From Deltaproteobacteria bacterium (GTDB taxonomy: Bacteria; Myxococcota_C; UBA6777): 64,000 bases of DNA. The first letter of the stretch is position 1; every line of letters starts with the position of its first letter. The notes beneath the pieces were generated by a model. The model was not told where the DNA came from, did no database searches, and worked only from the letters and a program-made list of their open reading frames with translations. The DNA lies in the NCBI GenBank assembly GCA_006226375.1, contig SBHC01000010.1, forward strand, positions 1 to 64,000. The letters are read 5' to 3'. Of the stretch, positions 18,201 to 26,433 are shown piece after piece. The position numbers and the translations under genes were made by a program.

Positions 18201-19136
18201 ATGGGAACTCCGACAAGCGATGCAATCGCCTATTCCTACGAGAAGCCGGACCACTCCGTGACCATCACACGACCTTTCGCGATGATGCGATTTGAAGCGA
18301 CACGAGACGAATTCGTAAAGCTCATTGGATATGATACCGTTACCACTGCACCCACCAACTACCTTAAGATTTATGGAAATTGCAAGAACGCCAAGCAGTG
18401 CCCTGTTTACAATGTGACATGGCATCATGCTGCCTTGTACGCCAACGCCCTCTCCAAGGCAGCAGGGCTGGAAGAATGTTATAGCTGCACCAAGGCGACC
18501 CCACCGACCTTACCTTCCTGTCGGCTTGCCACCAAATGGCAAGGGGCCAACTTTTTGCGGTGCCCTGGCTACCGGTTGCCCACCGAAGGAGAATGGGAGT
18601 ATGCGTACCGGGCAGGAACCACGAGCATGTTCTACAACGGCTACAACTGCTCTTCGCAAACGGTCTGTTCCTATGCCAACACAACAACACGAGCATTTGT
18701 GGATAGCATCGCTTGGTACGGAGAATCGTCGAAAGAGAGCGTTACCGGTTATAGCAGCTCCTACGCTCAATTAAAGCCTGTGGGAAAAAAGCAGGCCAAT
18801 CCATGGTTCTTGCACGATATGGCCGGAAATGTGTCAGAGTGGGTGCAAGATTGGTGGGGTCCCTACACAACCAGCGCACAGATAGACCCACTTGGGCCGA
18901 CCTCAGGGTCGTGGCGAGGTCACCGGGGCGGAAGCAACAGATTCACAGTCATTCACCTCCGCGCCTCCATGCGCTTTAACTTGTCTCCCGATGGTTCGTC
19001 GAACACTTTTACGTTGTACTTTATGGGGGTTCGTCCAGCTCGAACCTTGCTGCAACCGTTCTATTGCACCACCGACAAAGACTGCTCCATCCTAACAACG
19101 CCACACACATGCCAATCCAACACATGCACACCATAA
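15291..19136 (+). CDS. Giant MopE-repeat lipoprotein with C-terminal SUMF1-like domain
   Basis: The 1281-residue product begins MYRTLHVSLVLVFLVLLGCS, a lipoprotein signal with Cys19. Residues about 25-65 are EGF-like knots. Residues about 70-955 carry 14 MopE-type modules with the signature E(I/V)CNGxDDDCDGxIDD, each a D-rich loop resembling calcium-binding loops next to Cys pairs. Between them are GxCxxGxxxC segments. From about residue 960 the protein has a formylglycine-generating-enzyme-like (SUMF1) fold: GYRLPTEGEWEYAYRAGTTS, DMAGNVSEWVQDWW and GHRGGSNRF. The Cys pair that makes real FGE catalytic is not visible at the RGGS position, so I read this as a binding fold. Surface adhesion or copper/calcium binding is inferred from MopE relatives. 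TAGGAG lies ten bases before the ATG. Confidence 0.9.
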   Translation: MYRTLHVSLVLVFLVLLGCSQAPEKLCNKDEICGKGQICVQGTCLEGCRESKQCEAGQTCLESKCVANVCKLGDKRDCYTGVPATQDKGPCRGGFQLCLPDGSGWSPCYEQTIPVAEICDGTDNDCDGEIDEKLICDCQEGDSRRCYTGPLDSVQQGLCRAGIQYCTSQRRWGACLDQVRPRREICDGLDNDCNGRIDDQISCDCEPGATRECYSGPDGTAGVGLCQKGNQVCNPERKWEACQGQVLPVLEESPGGDLICNGLDENCDGHADNVSGTQEPLKKRCYSGPPGTAVAPCQQGLSTCVDRKWSACQGEVVPLDETCNGKDDDCNGKIDDLKPIPCFEGKTGCLQVGDTYQCKGNCSVGLKRCEQGQWTDCQGQTLAAAEEKCGDGLDNDCNGAVDEQCVCTEGQKQACYTGPNDTRSKGECKEGEQVCSNNAWSACSKVVLPQAEVCNGKDDNCDGTVDNITDLGKSCVDTQRKGECSRGTTRCKESQPGQWTQACEPTVQPGTEVCNGKDDDCDGVIDNIASYKQACLRSQEKGNCQQGQWLCVLNGTTIEKTCQPIKPAKAEICNGEDDNCDGIVDNIGTPCIVNNQSGNCQYGRTLCQRVQKGTSYVWESKCQPAPSLPEICNGQDDDCNGTIDDIKDLGAACSDSTRKGNCATGKWACVTTSQGTNKTCLPAVSPTAEICNGQDDDCDGLSDNLSGTCAVKDPKIQGSCRQGIRTCTYNTTQKAWEEQCQAKAPGTEVCNGLDDNCNGTVDDVQGAGQPCVDTNKLGACRAGVTQCQNGKVECIPKNPQPLNESCNNEDDDCDGKVDNGIAARPCQTPCGQGTETCRQGQWINCTAQVPVPEGTSCNGKDDDCDGITDNFGPCTLTSVKGNCAQGEKRCNSQNQIVCTQILTPVLEIGCNGKDDDCDGSIDETFPHTGKLCVLTAGNGTLGYVTCQAGNIVCIPPPNTQESWLPPGTYTMGTPTSDAIAYSYEKPDHSVTITRPFAMMRFEATRDEFVKLIGYDTVTTAPTNYLKIYGNCKNAKQCPVYNVTWHHAALYANALSKAAGLEECYSCTKATPPTLPSCRLATKWQGANFLRCPGYRLPTEGEWEYAYRAGTTSMFYNGYNCSSQTVCSYANTTTRAFVDSIAWYGESSKESVTGYSSSYAQLKPVGKKQANPWFLHDMAGNVSEWVQDWWGPYTTSAQIDPLGPTSGSWRGHRGGSNRFTVIHLRASMRFNLSPDGSSNTFTLYFMGVRPARTLLQPFYCTTDKDCSILTTPHTCQSNTCTP

Positions 19137-19372
19137 CCCTCCCACCCAGGAACGTGGGACAGGCCATCCTTGGATGAGTTCTCACATGAGAGAATTCCTT
19201 TCTCTGAAAAGAGAATACGCTTCTCCAAAAAGAGAATGTTTGGGACCTGACGCTCCGACCTTTCTCTCTCTGTCCCAAGGCAACCAGGGAAAGCTGCCTC
19301 GCAGAGCTTCGGTGTTCAGGAATGGCATAGGTTGTGCTATAGAAGCTACTTCCGCAAGCAAAGGAGAATCGA

Positions 19373-20599
19373 ATGACCGATACGAAGTCGCCACAACCTC
19401 GTGAGGACTCCCCCGACAACCCGTCTCGTAGCGCCTCACTCAAGCGCCTTGGGTGGGTTGTCTTGGTGGTAGCCCTTGTTGCCATTCTTGGTAGCTTTCT
19501 TCAAACCCGGTTCAAGAGAGTTGGGAAAAGCTCAGCCAAAGAGACTCCAATGATGGGCTGTGGTGGAATGGACAACACAGCACAGACCCGGCTTGGAACA
19601 AAGAAAGCTGCCTTTAACGGAGCGGCTGGCGATCACAGCCATTGGACGTACCAGGGCACGAGTTGCACACTTGAGATGTGTGGTTCACAGACACTCGGAA
19701 CCAACCAGCCCAAGCATTGTGTGGCGGTTGGAAAAGCAGAGCAGGTTGAGATGTTCCTTTGTGAGCAGACCCCAACCCAACCGATTGAGAAGTCCGGTAC
19801 CACCGTCACCCAAGCCAACTTTATGGAGTGTCGAAAGTGGCCAGGAAGTGGCATCGAAGCAGGTTATGACTCAGGCAAGTTAAACTCAGGGTTCACCCTT
19901 GGAGGATTTAGCTACAGCGGCAAGCTCACATGCGGGTCCTCTACCCCACCAGAAACGACCGAACCGAAGTCAACCACTACACAAACGACCACAACGACCC
20001 CACCGATCAACCAAATGAGAAACTACCAGTATAGCTTGTACCAAAGCTCTTGCACACAGCCCAAAGACACAGCTATCGCTTGCAAAGGAGATTGGGTTGC
20101 AAAAGCCTGGAACCAACAGACTCTTGCAACCACCAACTACCAATATTGCATGCCGGAAAAGATAACCACACGAGTGGTTGTGTCTTCCTCCGTGTTTGTT
20201 GATGGTCAAGCGACCCAAAAACCTTGTCTGTTTGGGAAGATTTCGTACGCAGAAGTCTCGGCCAACAATCCATATGCCAACGCTTGCTTGTTGCTGAGTC
20301 CCAAGCCAAGCGAGACCAAAGACCAACCAACAACCCTCTCCATGAAGTACCATTTTGTGGTCATCAACCCCACAGACGCCAAGAACTCCGATGCAGGGAC
20401 ACTCCCAGATCTCACGACCTTTTACCAACAGGTGAAAGACTGCAACACATCGAAGGACGCAAGCTTCCGGTTTAAGATTCAATTCCTGAACACCAACCAG
20501 GATGTCATTCGCACCCATACCTTTGACGGAGTGAAACTGCAAGACCCCCCAGGAGATTCCAAGGCGACCTTGTCCTTTACGGCCACGACCATACTCTAG
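19373..20599 (+). CDS. Membrane-anchored protein with two extracellular Cys-containing halves
   Basis: AAAGGAGAA precedes ATG 19373. The 408-residue product has a short cytoplasmic N-terminus, one transmembrane helix at about residues 27-45 (LGWVVLVVALVAILGSFL), and a mainly external remainder. This splits into a first domain (about 58-190, with Cys in GCGGMDN, TSCTLEMCGS and LTCGS), a Thr/Pro linker (TTTQTTTTTPP), and a second domain (about 212-408, with SSCTQPKDTAIACKGDW). Both halves share a C-pair followed by a Q-T-L-x-T-x-x-x-x-Y/H-C motif (SQTLGTNQPKHC and QQTLATTNYQYC), so I suspect an internal duplication. I do not recognise the family. No operon partner is evident; the next gene is convergent. 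Confidence 0.7.
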   Translation: MTDTKSPQPREDSPDNPSRSASLKRLGWVVLVVALVAILGSFLQTRFKRVGKSSAKETPMMGCGGMDNTAQTRLGTKKAAFNGAAGDHSHWTYQGTSCTLEMCGSQTLGTNQPKHCVAVGKAEQVEMFLCEQTPTQPIEKSGTTVTQANFMECRKWPGSGIEAGYDSGKLNSGFTLGGFSYSGKLTCGSSTPPETTEPKSTTTQTTTTTPPINQMRNYQYSLYQSSCTQPKDTAIACKGDWVAKAWNQQTLATTNYQYCMPEKITTRVVVSSSVFVDGQATQKPCLFGKISYAEVSANNPYANACLLLSPKPSETKDQPTTLSMKYHFVVINPTDAKNSDAGTLPDLTTFYQQVKDCNTSKDASFRFKIQFLNTNQDVIRTHTFDGVKLQDPPGDSKATLSFTATTIL

Positions 20600-20642
20600 C
20601 TTGTGACCTTCTGTTCTCCCCTCTCTCCCCTCTCTCCCTTCT

Positions 20643-22070
20643 TCACTCTCCTTCGTTTCTCTTGTTGGACGATGACTCTCCTGACACGTCACGTGGAGAA
20701 GCATCGACTCTCGTCGAAGAACCATCGTGCAACGTTGGCTCGAACATGCTTGGCTTTGCACGAAAGGATGCTGACGGTGACTCCGAGTCAACCTGTGTCT
20801 TCATTAACTCCGGAGGGACACCTCCCCAAATGTCGGTGGCCTGGATGTCATGCAGAACCTGCGTTCCTGTGAGAGTTTGCTCCCTCTCTCTCGACGGGAC
20901 GGACTCTTCCAAGAATGTAGCTCCCTCTTCCTTGGGAACTTGGGGTTGAAAGCTTCCAAACATCAACGTTTGAAGCGGAGATGTTTGGGCCAGGGCCAAA
21001 GGAATCATCGATGTGGACGCAGGCTCCATCGCTTCGGACCGACCTGCCGCAGAAGAAGCAACCTTGGCGATGGATGGCCTGGAAAAGAACTCCTTGGCTT
21101 TGCTGAGATAAGCCACAAACATCACAAACGAAGTGAGCGCGATGATTGCGCCAGTGATAGGAATGTTCGTATGTTGGCATGCATTCCAAAGAGCATGAAG
21201 GGATGCCGACATCACCCACCCCAAGCCAAGAATAGCAAGAGAGCCACGCCACTTGTAATACCGTGACAGGGCCAGGAAGTAGGCGAGAATCCCAGCCCAC
21301 GCGACGTGTCCACAAAGCCCCGTTAGCATCCGCGGAATCACCACCATCAAACCCAACGATGACACGCCTTGTTGACGAAGCTGCGGAGCATACCCAAGCA
21401 GAGTCTCCACCAACATAAAACCAACGGCGGAGGCGGCCCCTATCACAACAGCGACCAAAGGATGCATGCGACCTTTGGTAAAGAGTTGACTGTACCGTCG
21501 TGCCAACAGCCCAGAGAAAGCCAATGTGACCCACACAGGCATCGACTTAAGCAGCTCTTCGGTGAGACCTGCCTGAAAAAAGTAACCGACAAAGGATGCA
21601 GGGAAAGAAGGAGAGCGAGCGAGTTCACGGAGAGGAGCAGGGGCCAACATAGACATGAGCCATGACAAAGGAAGCCCTATCCAAAGAAGCACTGCCGTGA
21701 GAAGAGCAGGCCCAAGGATCAGCCACACAGGCATGGTAAGGCCGGCAATCCTTACGACGGCAAAAACAATCAAGCCGCCAAGATACAGCCCCAGCACCAC
21801 TTCGTACGCAAAGGCGTACCCTACCCACTTGGTATGAAGCAACAGTTGCAACAAGACAAACAGCGCAAGGCCCACAACAACCGTGCTTAGAGCAGGCCAG
21901 AAGTACCACTGTTTGTACAGCCTGGAAAAGGAGCCCTCCTCCGCCAGCGGTAGCATACGATGCAAACCAGGAAAGGTATGGAGCGACTGTTGCAAGGATA
22001 GCCGATCCAACTCCTCTTGAGACTGTGGTGAAGAAGGCCCTGATGACTTGGGTTGTTTGTTCTCTGTCAC
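20643..22070 (-). CDS. PrsW-family intramembrane metalloprotease
   Basis: Start is a GTG at complement 22070 with AGGAAC upstream. The 475-residue protein has seven or more membrane helices between residues about 55 and 325. The family signatures are in order: EELLK at 171-175 inside TM, a lone Glu at about 222 in GFMLVETLLGY, His at about 255 in GLCGHVAWAG, and His at about 292 in SASLHALWN. These are the PrsW (M82) metal-site residues, so a site-1 type protease acting on membrane anchors is likely. In Bacillus, PrsW degrades an anti-sigma factor. Here there is an additional cytoplasmic tail of about 140 Ser/Glu-rich residues. The upstream P450 gene on the same strand lies 89 nt away. Confidence 0.88.
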   Translation of the reverse strand: MTENKQPKSSGPSSPQSQEELDRLSLQQSLHTFPGLHRMLPLAEEGSFSRLYKQWYFWPALSTVVVGLALFVLLQLLLHTKWVGYAFAYEVVLGLYLGGLIVFAVVRIAGLTMPVWLILGPALLTAVLLWIGLPLSWLMSMLAPAPLRELARSPSFPASFVGYFFQAGLTEELLKSMPVWVTLAFSGLLARRYSQLFTKGRMHPLVAVVIGAASAVGFMLVETLLGYAPQLRQQGVSSLGLMVVIPRMLTGLCGHVAWAGILAYFLALSRYYKWRGSLAILGLGWVMSASLHALWNACQHTNIPITGAIIALTSFVMFVAYLSKAKEFFSRPSIAKVASSAAGRSEAMEPASTSMIPLALAQTSPLQTLMFGSFQPQVPKEEGATFLEESVPSREREQTLTGTQVLHDIQATDIWGGVPPELMKTQVDSESPSASFRAKPSMFEPTLHDGSSTRVDASPRDVSGESSSNKRNEGE

Positions 22071-22159
22071 TTCATGTTCCTGACCAAGTTACCAAGAAAG
22101 AGACGACGCAACACCAAGGAACGTATCCTTGTTGCCGGCCTCCACGAGTCCTACGAACT

Positions 22160-23500
22160 TCAAGAAAGAGGCTTAAGCATGATGGGGAGGTCATCTTTGG
22201 GACGAGGAAACGGTAGCAGTTGCCAGTCGCGCTTTTTCTCCCCCGTCGCAACCATTTCATAGCGGCTCAGCAAATGGTAGACAAACCCCTTGGCTTGTTG
22301 CATGGCAAACTTGATCCCAATGCAGGTATGGGCTCCACCACCAAACGGAGCCCAGCCATGTTTGTGCTGTTTGTCTTCTCCGCGTTCTGGGGAGAATCGA
22401 TCGGGTGCAAAGGTGTCGGGTTCAGACCAGATGTCGGGATCTTTGTGTGTCGCGCCCAACAGCAAAGCAATGGGAGTGTTCTCTGGAACCTCATAGCCTC
22501 CCAGCTCTGTGGGACGAACAGTCCGACGAAGGACATAACGAACGGGAGGGTTCAGACGCAAGGCCTCTCGAAAGGCCCAATCCGACTGTTGAAGCTCGGC
22601 GAGAGACTCCCACGGTAAGTCATCGTTCGATGCAGAGACCTGCGTGCACTCCTCTCGCAGTCGGTCTTGCCATTCTGGTTGGAACACAAGCTCTTGCACT
22701 AGCGTCGTTAAGCCTGTTGATGTGGTGTCGTGGGCTGCCATCAACAGGAAGATCATGTGGTCAACAATCTCGCTGTCATCGAAGCGATTGCCCTCTTCGT
22801 CCTCCGCTTTGCAGAGCAAGGTAAAGACGTCTTTGGCGTCACTGTCACGGCGCCCTTCCAGCTCACTTTGGATGAAGTGTTCGAGTGTCTTTCTTCCCTG
22901 CAAGCCACGATGCCAGGCTGTTCCTGGGACGTTGAGCCGAAACGGAGTGATGGTAGCCTGAAGAACGGCATAAAAAGCGTTGGACAATTCTTCGGCGCGT
23001 TCCCCCAAAGGCACCCCCAAGAAGACGGTAGCTGCTTGCTCAAAGAGCGCTCTCTTTAAAGCGGGGTAGAACAAAAAGGAAGCTTCCTGCTCCCAAGCTT
23101 TAAGAGTGGTTAATGTCTCTTGTTGTAGCTTCTCATGGTAGCCCTTGAGAGCAGACGGTCGAAACGCATCTTGCATGATTCGACGATGCTTTCGATGATC
23201 GTCAAAATCGCGAAGCATAAGTCCACGTGGGAACAAATCACCAATCAAATGCCCCCAACCGTTCTGGCTGGAGAAGTTTTGTTCTCGGTCCAACAGCACT
23301 TCGGTGTTGTGGTCGGCCGACGCCAAACAAACCGAGGTGCGATGAAAGGTTCGGTTGCGAAAACAAGTCCCGTAGGTTTCAACCATACGCTGGTCAAACC
23401 CATCAGGGTCCCGAAGAATCCGCGGGAAGTTTCCCAGATAGGGATAACCTACCTCACCGGGTATGTGCTTGAGATGCTTCCCTTTGACGTCACCTTTCAT
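22160..23500 (-). CDS. Cytochrome P450
   Basis: The 446-residue protein shows the P450 landmarks: AAHDTTSTGL in the I helix (oxygen activation), EALR in the K helix, a PERF-like segment DRFSPERGE, and the heme thiolate loop FGGGAHTCIG. It lacks a membrane anchor and starts MKGDVKGKHLKHIPGEVGYP. It would need a ferredoxin and a reductase, and no such gene is adjacent. The substrate is unknown; the overall layout resembles CYP51/CYP120-like soluble bacterial P450s active on sterols or isoprenoids, an inference. TAGGA lies upstream of the ATG at complement 23500. It sits in a minus-strand run with a PrsW-type gene downstream and an S41 protease upstream (69 nt). Confidence 0.93.
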   Translation of the reverse strand: MKGDVKGKHLKHIPGEVGYPYLGNFPRILRDPDGFDQRMVETYGTCFRNRTFHRTSVCLASADHNTEVLLDREQNFSSQNGWGHLIGDLFPRGLMLRDFDDHRKHRRIMQDAFRPSALKGYHEKLQQETLTTLKAWEQEASFLFYPALKRALFEQAATVFLGVPLGERAEELSNAFYAVLQATITPFRLNVPGTAWHRGLQGRKTLEHFIQSELEGRRDSDAKDVFTLLCKAEDEEGNRFDDSEIVDHMIFLLMAAHDTTSTGLTTLVQELVFQPEWQDRLREECTQVSASNDDLPWESLAELQQSDWAFREALRLNPPVRYVLRRTVRPTELGGYEVPENTPIALLLGATHKDPDIWSEPDTFAPDRFSPERGEDKQHKHGWAPFGGGAHTCIGIKFAMQQAKGFVYHLLSRYEMVATGEKKRDWQLLPFPRPKDDLPIMLKPLS

Positions 23501-23569
23501 GCGCTTTTCCTATCCAGATTGTTGAGGAAACAAGACGTTAGCACTGGGGGAGAAGGCCGTCAACTCCAT

Positions 23570-24727
23570 TCACTGACGACGAGGCAAGAGCACCTGAAGA
23601 GCTTTTTGGATGCCCACATCCTTGGGCGCTCCCAACATTCGGTAGAGACCTTCCACGTCCTTGCGGGGGTAAGGAATCCGTACCTGAGGCGGAACACCCA
23701 CCTTCTCGTACGTTTTGCCGCTGGGGCTGTAATAAATTTCATTGGAGAGCGTGTACTTCCATCCGATGGGCAAGTAGCCATACTGCATATCGGAGAGGAT
23801 ACCGTTGGTGTTGCTTCCCATCAACGTAACAGTGGACAGTTGCCGCGCCGCCAAGGTCAGAATCTCAGCCGCGCTCATCGTCATGGGGCTGGCCAACACC
23901 ACCGTATGTTTGGGGTACTGGATGGGCTGTGGGTTCACGTACATTTTTTTGAACCCGGTGAGCTTTCCTTTCTTCATCTCACGCTTGGTGTATACGAGCG
24001 CTTTGGTTTTTGTGAAGTAACCCATGACAGCGGCTGCGACTTCATCATCCCCGCCTCCGTTGAAGCGAACGTCCAAGATCAAACCTTGCGTTCCCTTAAA
24101 CTGCCGCAAGACCTTACGCATCAGAATGTTGGCGACATGGATATCCTTAATTTTTTTGCAAGGAATCTTCTTTCCCTTCCTGCGGGATTTGCCCTTGTAC
24201 TTGATTTGCCGAAGCTCTCGGGCATGTCGAGCAAACATATACTTGCAGTCCACCATTTCATCCAGGTCATTGAGTTGGATGTATCCAATGGAAGGTTGCT
24301 GTTTCAGCCGCCCCCAATACATCACACCTTTTTTGTAGGTTTGCATTTTAATGACATGACGTTTCGCAAGACGACGCGCGAGCTTGAGGAAACGGCGTGC
24401 AGGATCCTTCGGAACGTGGGGCAGGTTGCACTTGTCAACGTGGAATTCTTTGGATGTCAGAGAGACATGACCGTCGCGAAGATGGCCCAGCATGCTGTTC
24501 AACACACAAAACAATTCTTTCTTGGTCTTGGTCTTTTTCACTCGGGGCTTGTAGCGCTCATACAGCTTCGACCAGGACACTCTCCGCAAAGCAAAGAAGG
24601 CGTAGTTGTTCTGGAACTTCTTCCACAGATACTCAAAGTTTTTGACCGGATGAGATGTCTTGGCAAAAGCCATCCAAGACACTCCAAAAACCAAGAGCAA
24701 TGCCCACCCGAGATGCGACTTCTTCAT
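23570..24727 (-). CDS. Exported S41-family (tail-specific type) protease
   Basis: AAAGGAGG lies before the ATG at complement 24727. The 385-residue protein starts with a signal peptide (MKKSHLGWALLLVFGVSWMA, FA), then an N-terminal helical domain with LFCVLNSMLGHLRDGHVSLT, typical of the S41 family, where the LxDGH turn precedes the substrate-binding region. The protease core includes IGYIQLNDL, LILDVRFNGGGDDEVAA and SPMTMSAAEILTLAAR, whose Ser before AAE is the expected nucleophile. There is no PDZ domain. It probably processes periplasmic or envelope proteins. It is followed by the P450 gene 69 nt downstream; a shared transcript is possible. Confidence 0.88.
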   Translation of the reverse strand: MKKSHLGWALLLVFGVSWMAFAKTSHPVKNFEYLWKKFQNNYAFFALRRVSWSKLYERYKPRVKKTKTKKELFCVLNSMLGHLRDGHVSLTSKEFHVDKCNLPHVPKDPARRFLKLARRLAKRHVIKMQTYKKGVMYWGRLKQQPSIGYIQLNDLDEMVDCKYMFARHARELRQIKYKGKSRRKGKKIPCKKIKDIHVANILMRKVLRQFKGTQGLILDVRFNGGGDDEVAAAVMGYFTKTKALVYTKREMKKGKLTGFKKMYVNPQPIQYPKHTVVLASPMTMSAAEILTLAARQLSTVTLMGSNTNGILSDMQYGYLPIGWKYTLSNEIYYSPSGKTYEKVGVPPQVRIPYPRKDVEGLYRMLGAPKDVGIQKALQVLLPRRQ

Positions 24728-24953
24728 ACAAGAACCTCCTTTGCTTCACGACTCCTTCAAGATCTTCGATGATTGAATACTAGTCGCTAGCCTTGTTTCG
24801 TCAACAGGCAAAGAAGTTCAGGCTTGAAACCTATGTGGTGCATACAAAGAAAGATTCTTCCCTCGAAAAAGTCATCGTGTGCCTCGTACGATTTGTCATG
24901 GAGCAAGAAGATTCGATGGCGTGTGGGTAGCTATACCAAGCAGAAAGATGTAG

Positions 24954-26093
24954 TTATTTGGAGGATGTGATAGGAGGCTTAAGGTTACGGATGCTAGAAG
25001 GACTCGGTGCTTTCAGGTTATCACTGGAACGTGTAGCCTCAATCAATTGACTCACCGCTCCTGTCGCAAAATTCTTAATGTCCTTGTTTTCATCATCCCA
25101 GTCCCACAGTTCTTCGCTGTGCAAGACTTTCTCTTTGCGGGGTCTGGTGTGCTGTTTCTCTTGTGCTTCGATCTCGCGCAGACGAAGCCATGGAATTTCG
25201 CACGAAGTGATCGATGTCGAACTCACTCGCTTGAGATTCAGCAACGGCTGGAGAAGAGACCATAAGTCAGCCAGAGGAACTTGGAAGTTAAGTTTGTTGC
25301 AGTACCGCTCCATCACAACAGCGACCTGACGCTGCGACTCCACGAAGTCAGGCATCCCTTCCATGGCCTTCAGAACGCCGAGCAAGGTTGAAAAGAAGTC
25401 AGACACAAGAAGCAAACGACGCAGGGGCGCTCCCACAGGTAGACTTTCAAGGCGAAGTCTCATGCTGTCCACGACGGTGCCGCTGTCCCACCACAAAAAA
25501 CCTTTCGACTCTTCCACCGTATCACCCGAACGCCGCGAAGAGATCTCCCCGCGAAGGGTACGAGTCACGTAAGGCATGTCTGTTACGGTTTGCGGCTTCT
25601 TCGACGTGGCGGAAAAAGACGGCAAAGAATGTTCACCCGAAGCTCGCGCCACCGCGGGGTTCGCATCACGTGAAGAGACTACGTGAACTTCCACGCTGTC
25701 ATGCCGAGAGACGCTGGACACTTGTGAGAATCGGCGCCCTGGCATCGGCGTTTCGATGGGTTTTCTACGTTGCGAAACGCTGGGAGATGGAGGCTGAGGT
25801 GGTTGTATCGTTTCCAGAACAGCTCGTAGCGAAGAGAACAATTGACGGTACAAATACACATAACGAGAGCCTGCTTTTTGCTCTTCGATCCAGGCTTCCA
25901 CCTCCTCCAAGGCTTGTGTGCTTGTCGGTGCAGTGCTTGCCTGTGTCAGAGCAACCTGGAGCTGTTCAAGAACGCCGTCTTCGTTCAAGAATTGTCTCAA
26001 CTCTTTGGAGTGCCGGTCACGAACAAGCTGCAAACGAAGTCGGTTGAGCACGTGTTGTGCATCCCACCATCTTGGATTCGTTGGACTCGTCAC
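24954..26093 (-). CDS. Protein with two copies of a WWD-motif helical domain
   Basis: Start is a GTG at complement 26093 with AGGAGG nine bases upstream. The 379-residue product has no signal peptide. Residues about 8-95 (RWWDAQHVLNRLRLQLVRD, continuing to a leucine-rich helix) and about 205-300 (LWWDSGTVVDSMRLRLESLP, then LRRLLLVSDFFSTLLGVLKA) align with each other, so the protein is an internal duplication. The two copies are joined by a long Ser/Pro/Arg linker (about 98-190), and a charged tail follows. I do not recognise the domain. The gene is alone on its strand with 227 nt to the S41 gene. Confidence 0.7.
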   Translation of the reverse strand: MTSPTNPRWWDAQHVLNRLRLQLVRDRHSKELRQFLNEDGVLEQLQVALTQASTAPTSTQALEEVEAWIEEQKAGSRYVYLYRQLFSSLRAVLETIQPPQPPSPSVSQRRKPIETPMPGRRFSQVSSVSRHDSVEVHVVSSRDANPAVARASGEHSLPSFSATSKKPQTVTDMPYVTRTLRGEISSRRSGDTVEESKGFLWWDSGTVVDSMRLRLESLPVGAPLRRLLLVSDFFSTLLGVLKAMEGMPDFVESQRQVAVVMERYCNKLNFQVPLADLWSLLQPLLNLKRVSSTSITSCEIPWLRLREIEAQEKQHTRPRKEKVLHSEELWDWDDENKDIKNFATGAVSQLIEATRSSDNLKAPSPSSIRNLKPPITSSK

Positions 26094-26433
26094 GATAAGC
26101 CTCCTGCTCCTGGATACGTTGAGGACAACCGCTGAAGAATAAGCTCACCTCTGCCGACAGCGATACTTTCCCTTCAAGCAGATATCGATCCACAGGAGGC
26201 TTCAGGAGAACCAAGCCCATACATTTCAGTCACATGCAGGTCGGTCCTCCTCACAAATATCCAACGAATGTCCCTCTTCTTGTTCTGTGTTTTCAACAAA
26301 GAACAAGACACCCTTCAAGATCTTAAACACTTTGCCCAAGAATTAAGAAAATTCATTTGCACTTCATCGAAAGCCGCACACTCAACAACATCCACCTAAA
26401 GCAAAACGATGTAGGTTGTTTGGTAGAGCGCGT
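26094..26433. other. Intergenic region of 340 nt, nothing firmly recognised
   Basis: This lies upstream of the duplicated-domain gene and downstream of the acyl-CoA dehydrogenase-like gene. The second half is AT-rich. A plus-strand frame 26268-26399 could code 43 residues and a minus-strand frame 26017-26220 could code 67, but neither has a ribosome-binding site or a recognisable sequence, so I do not call them. No terminator stem was seen. Confidence 0.35.

Noticed and set aside
23135..24772. 545-residue plus-strand open frame over the P450 and S41 protease genes
   Set aside because: The minus-strand genes have clear motifs and start signals; this frame spans two of them antisense and gives a composition without any recognisable domain.
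26268..26399. 43-residue plus-strand ORF with an amphipathic middle
   Set aside because: No Shine-Dalgarno, no similarity I recognise, and an AT-rich setting that favours chance frames.
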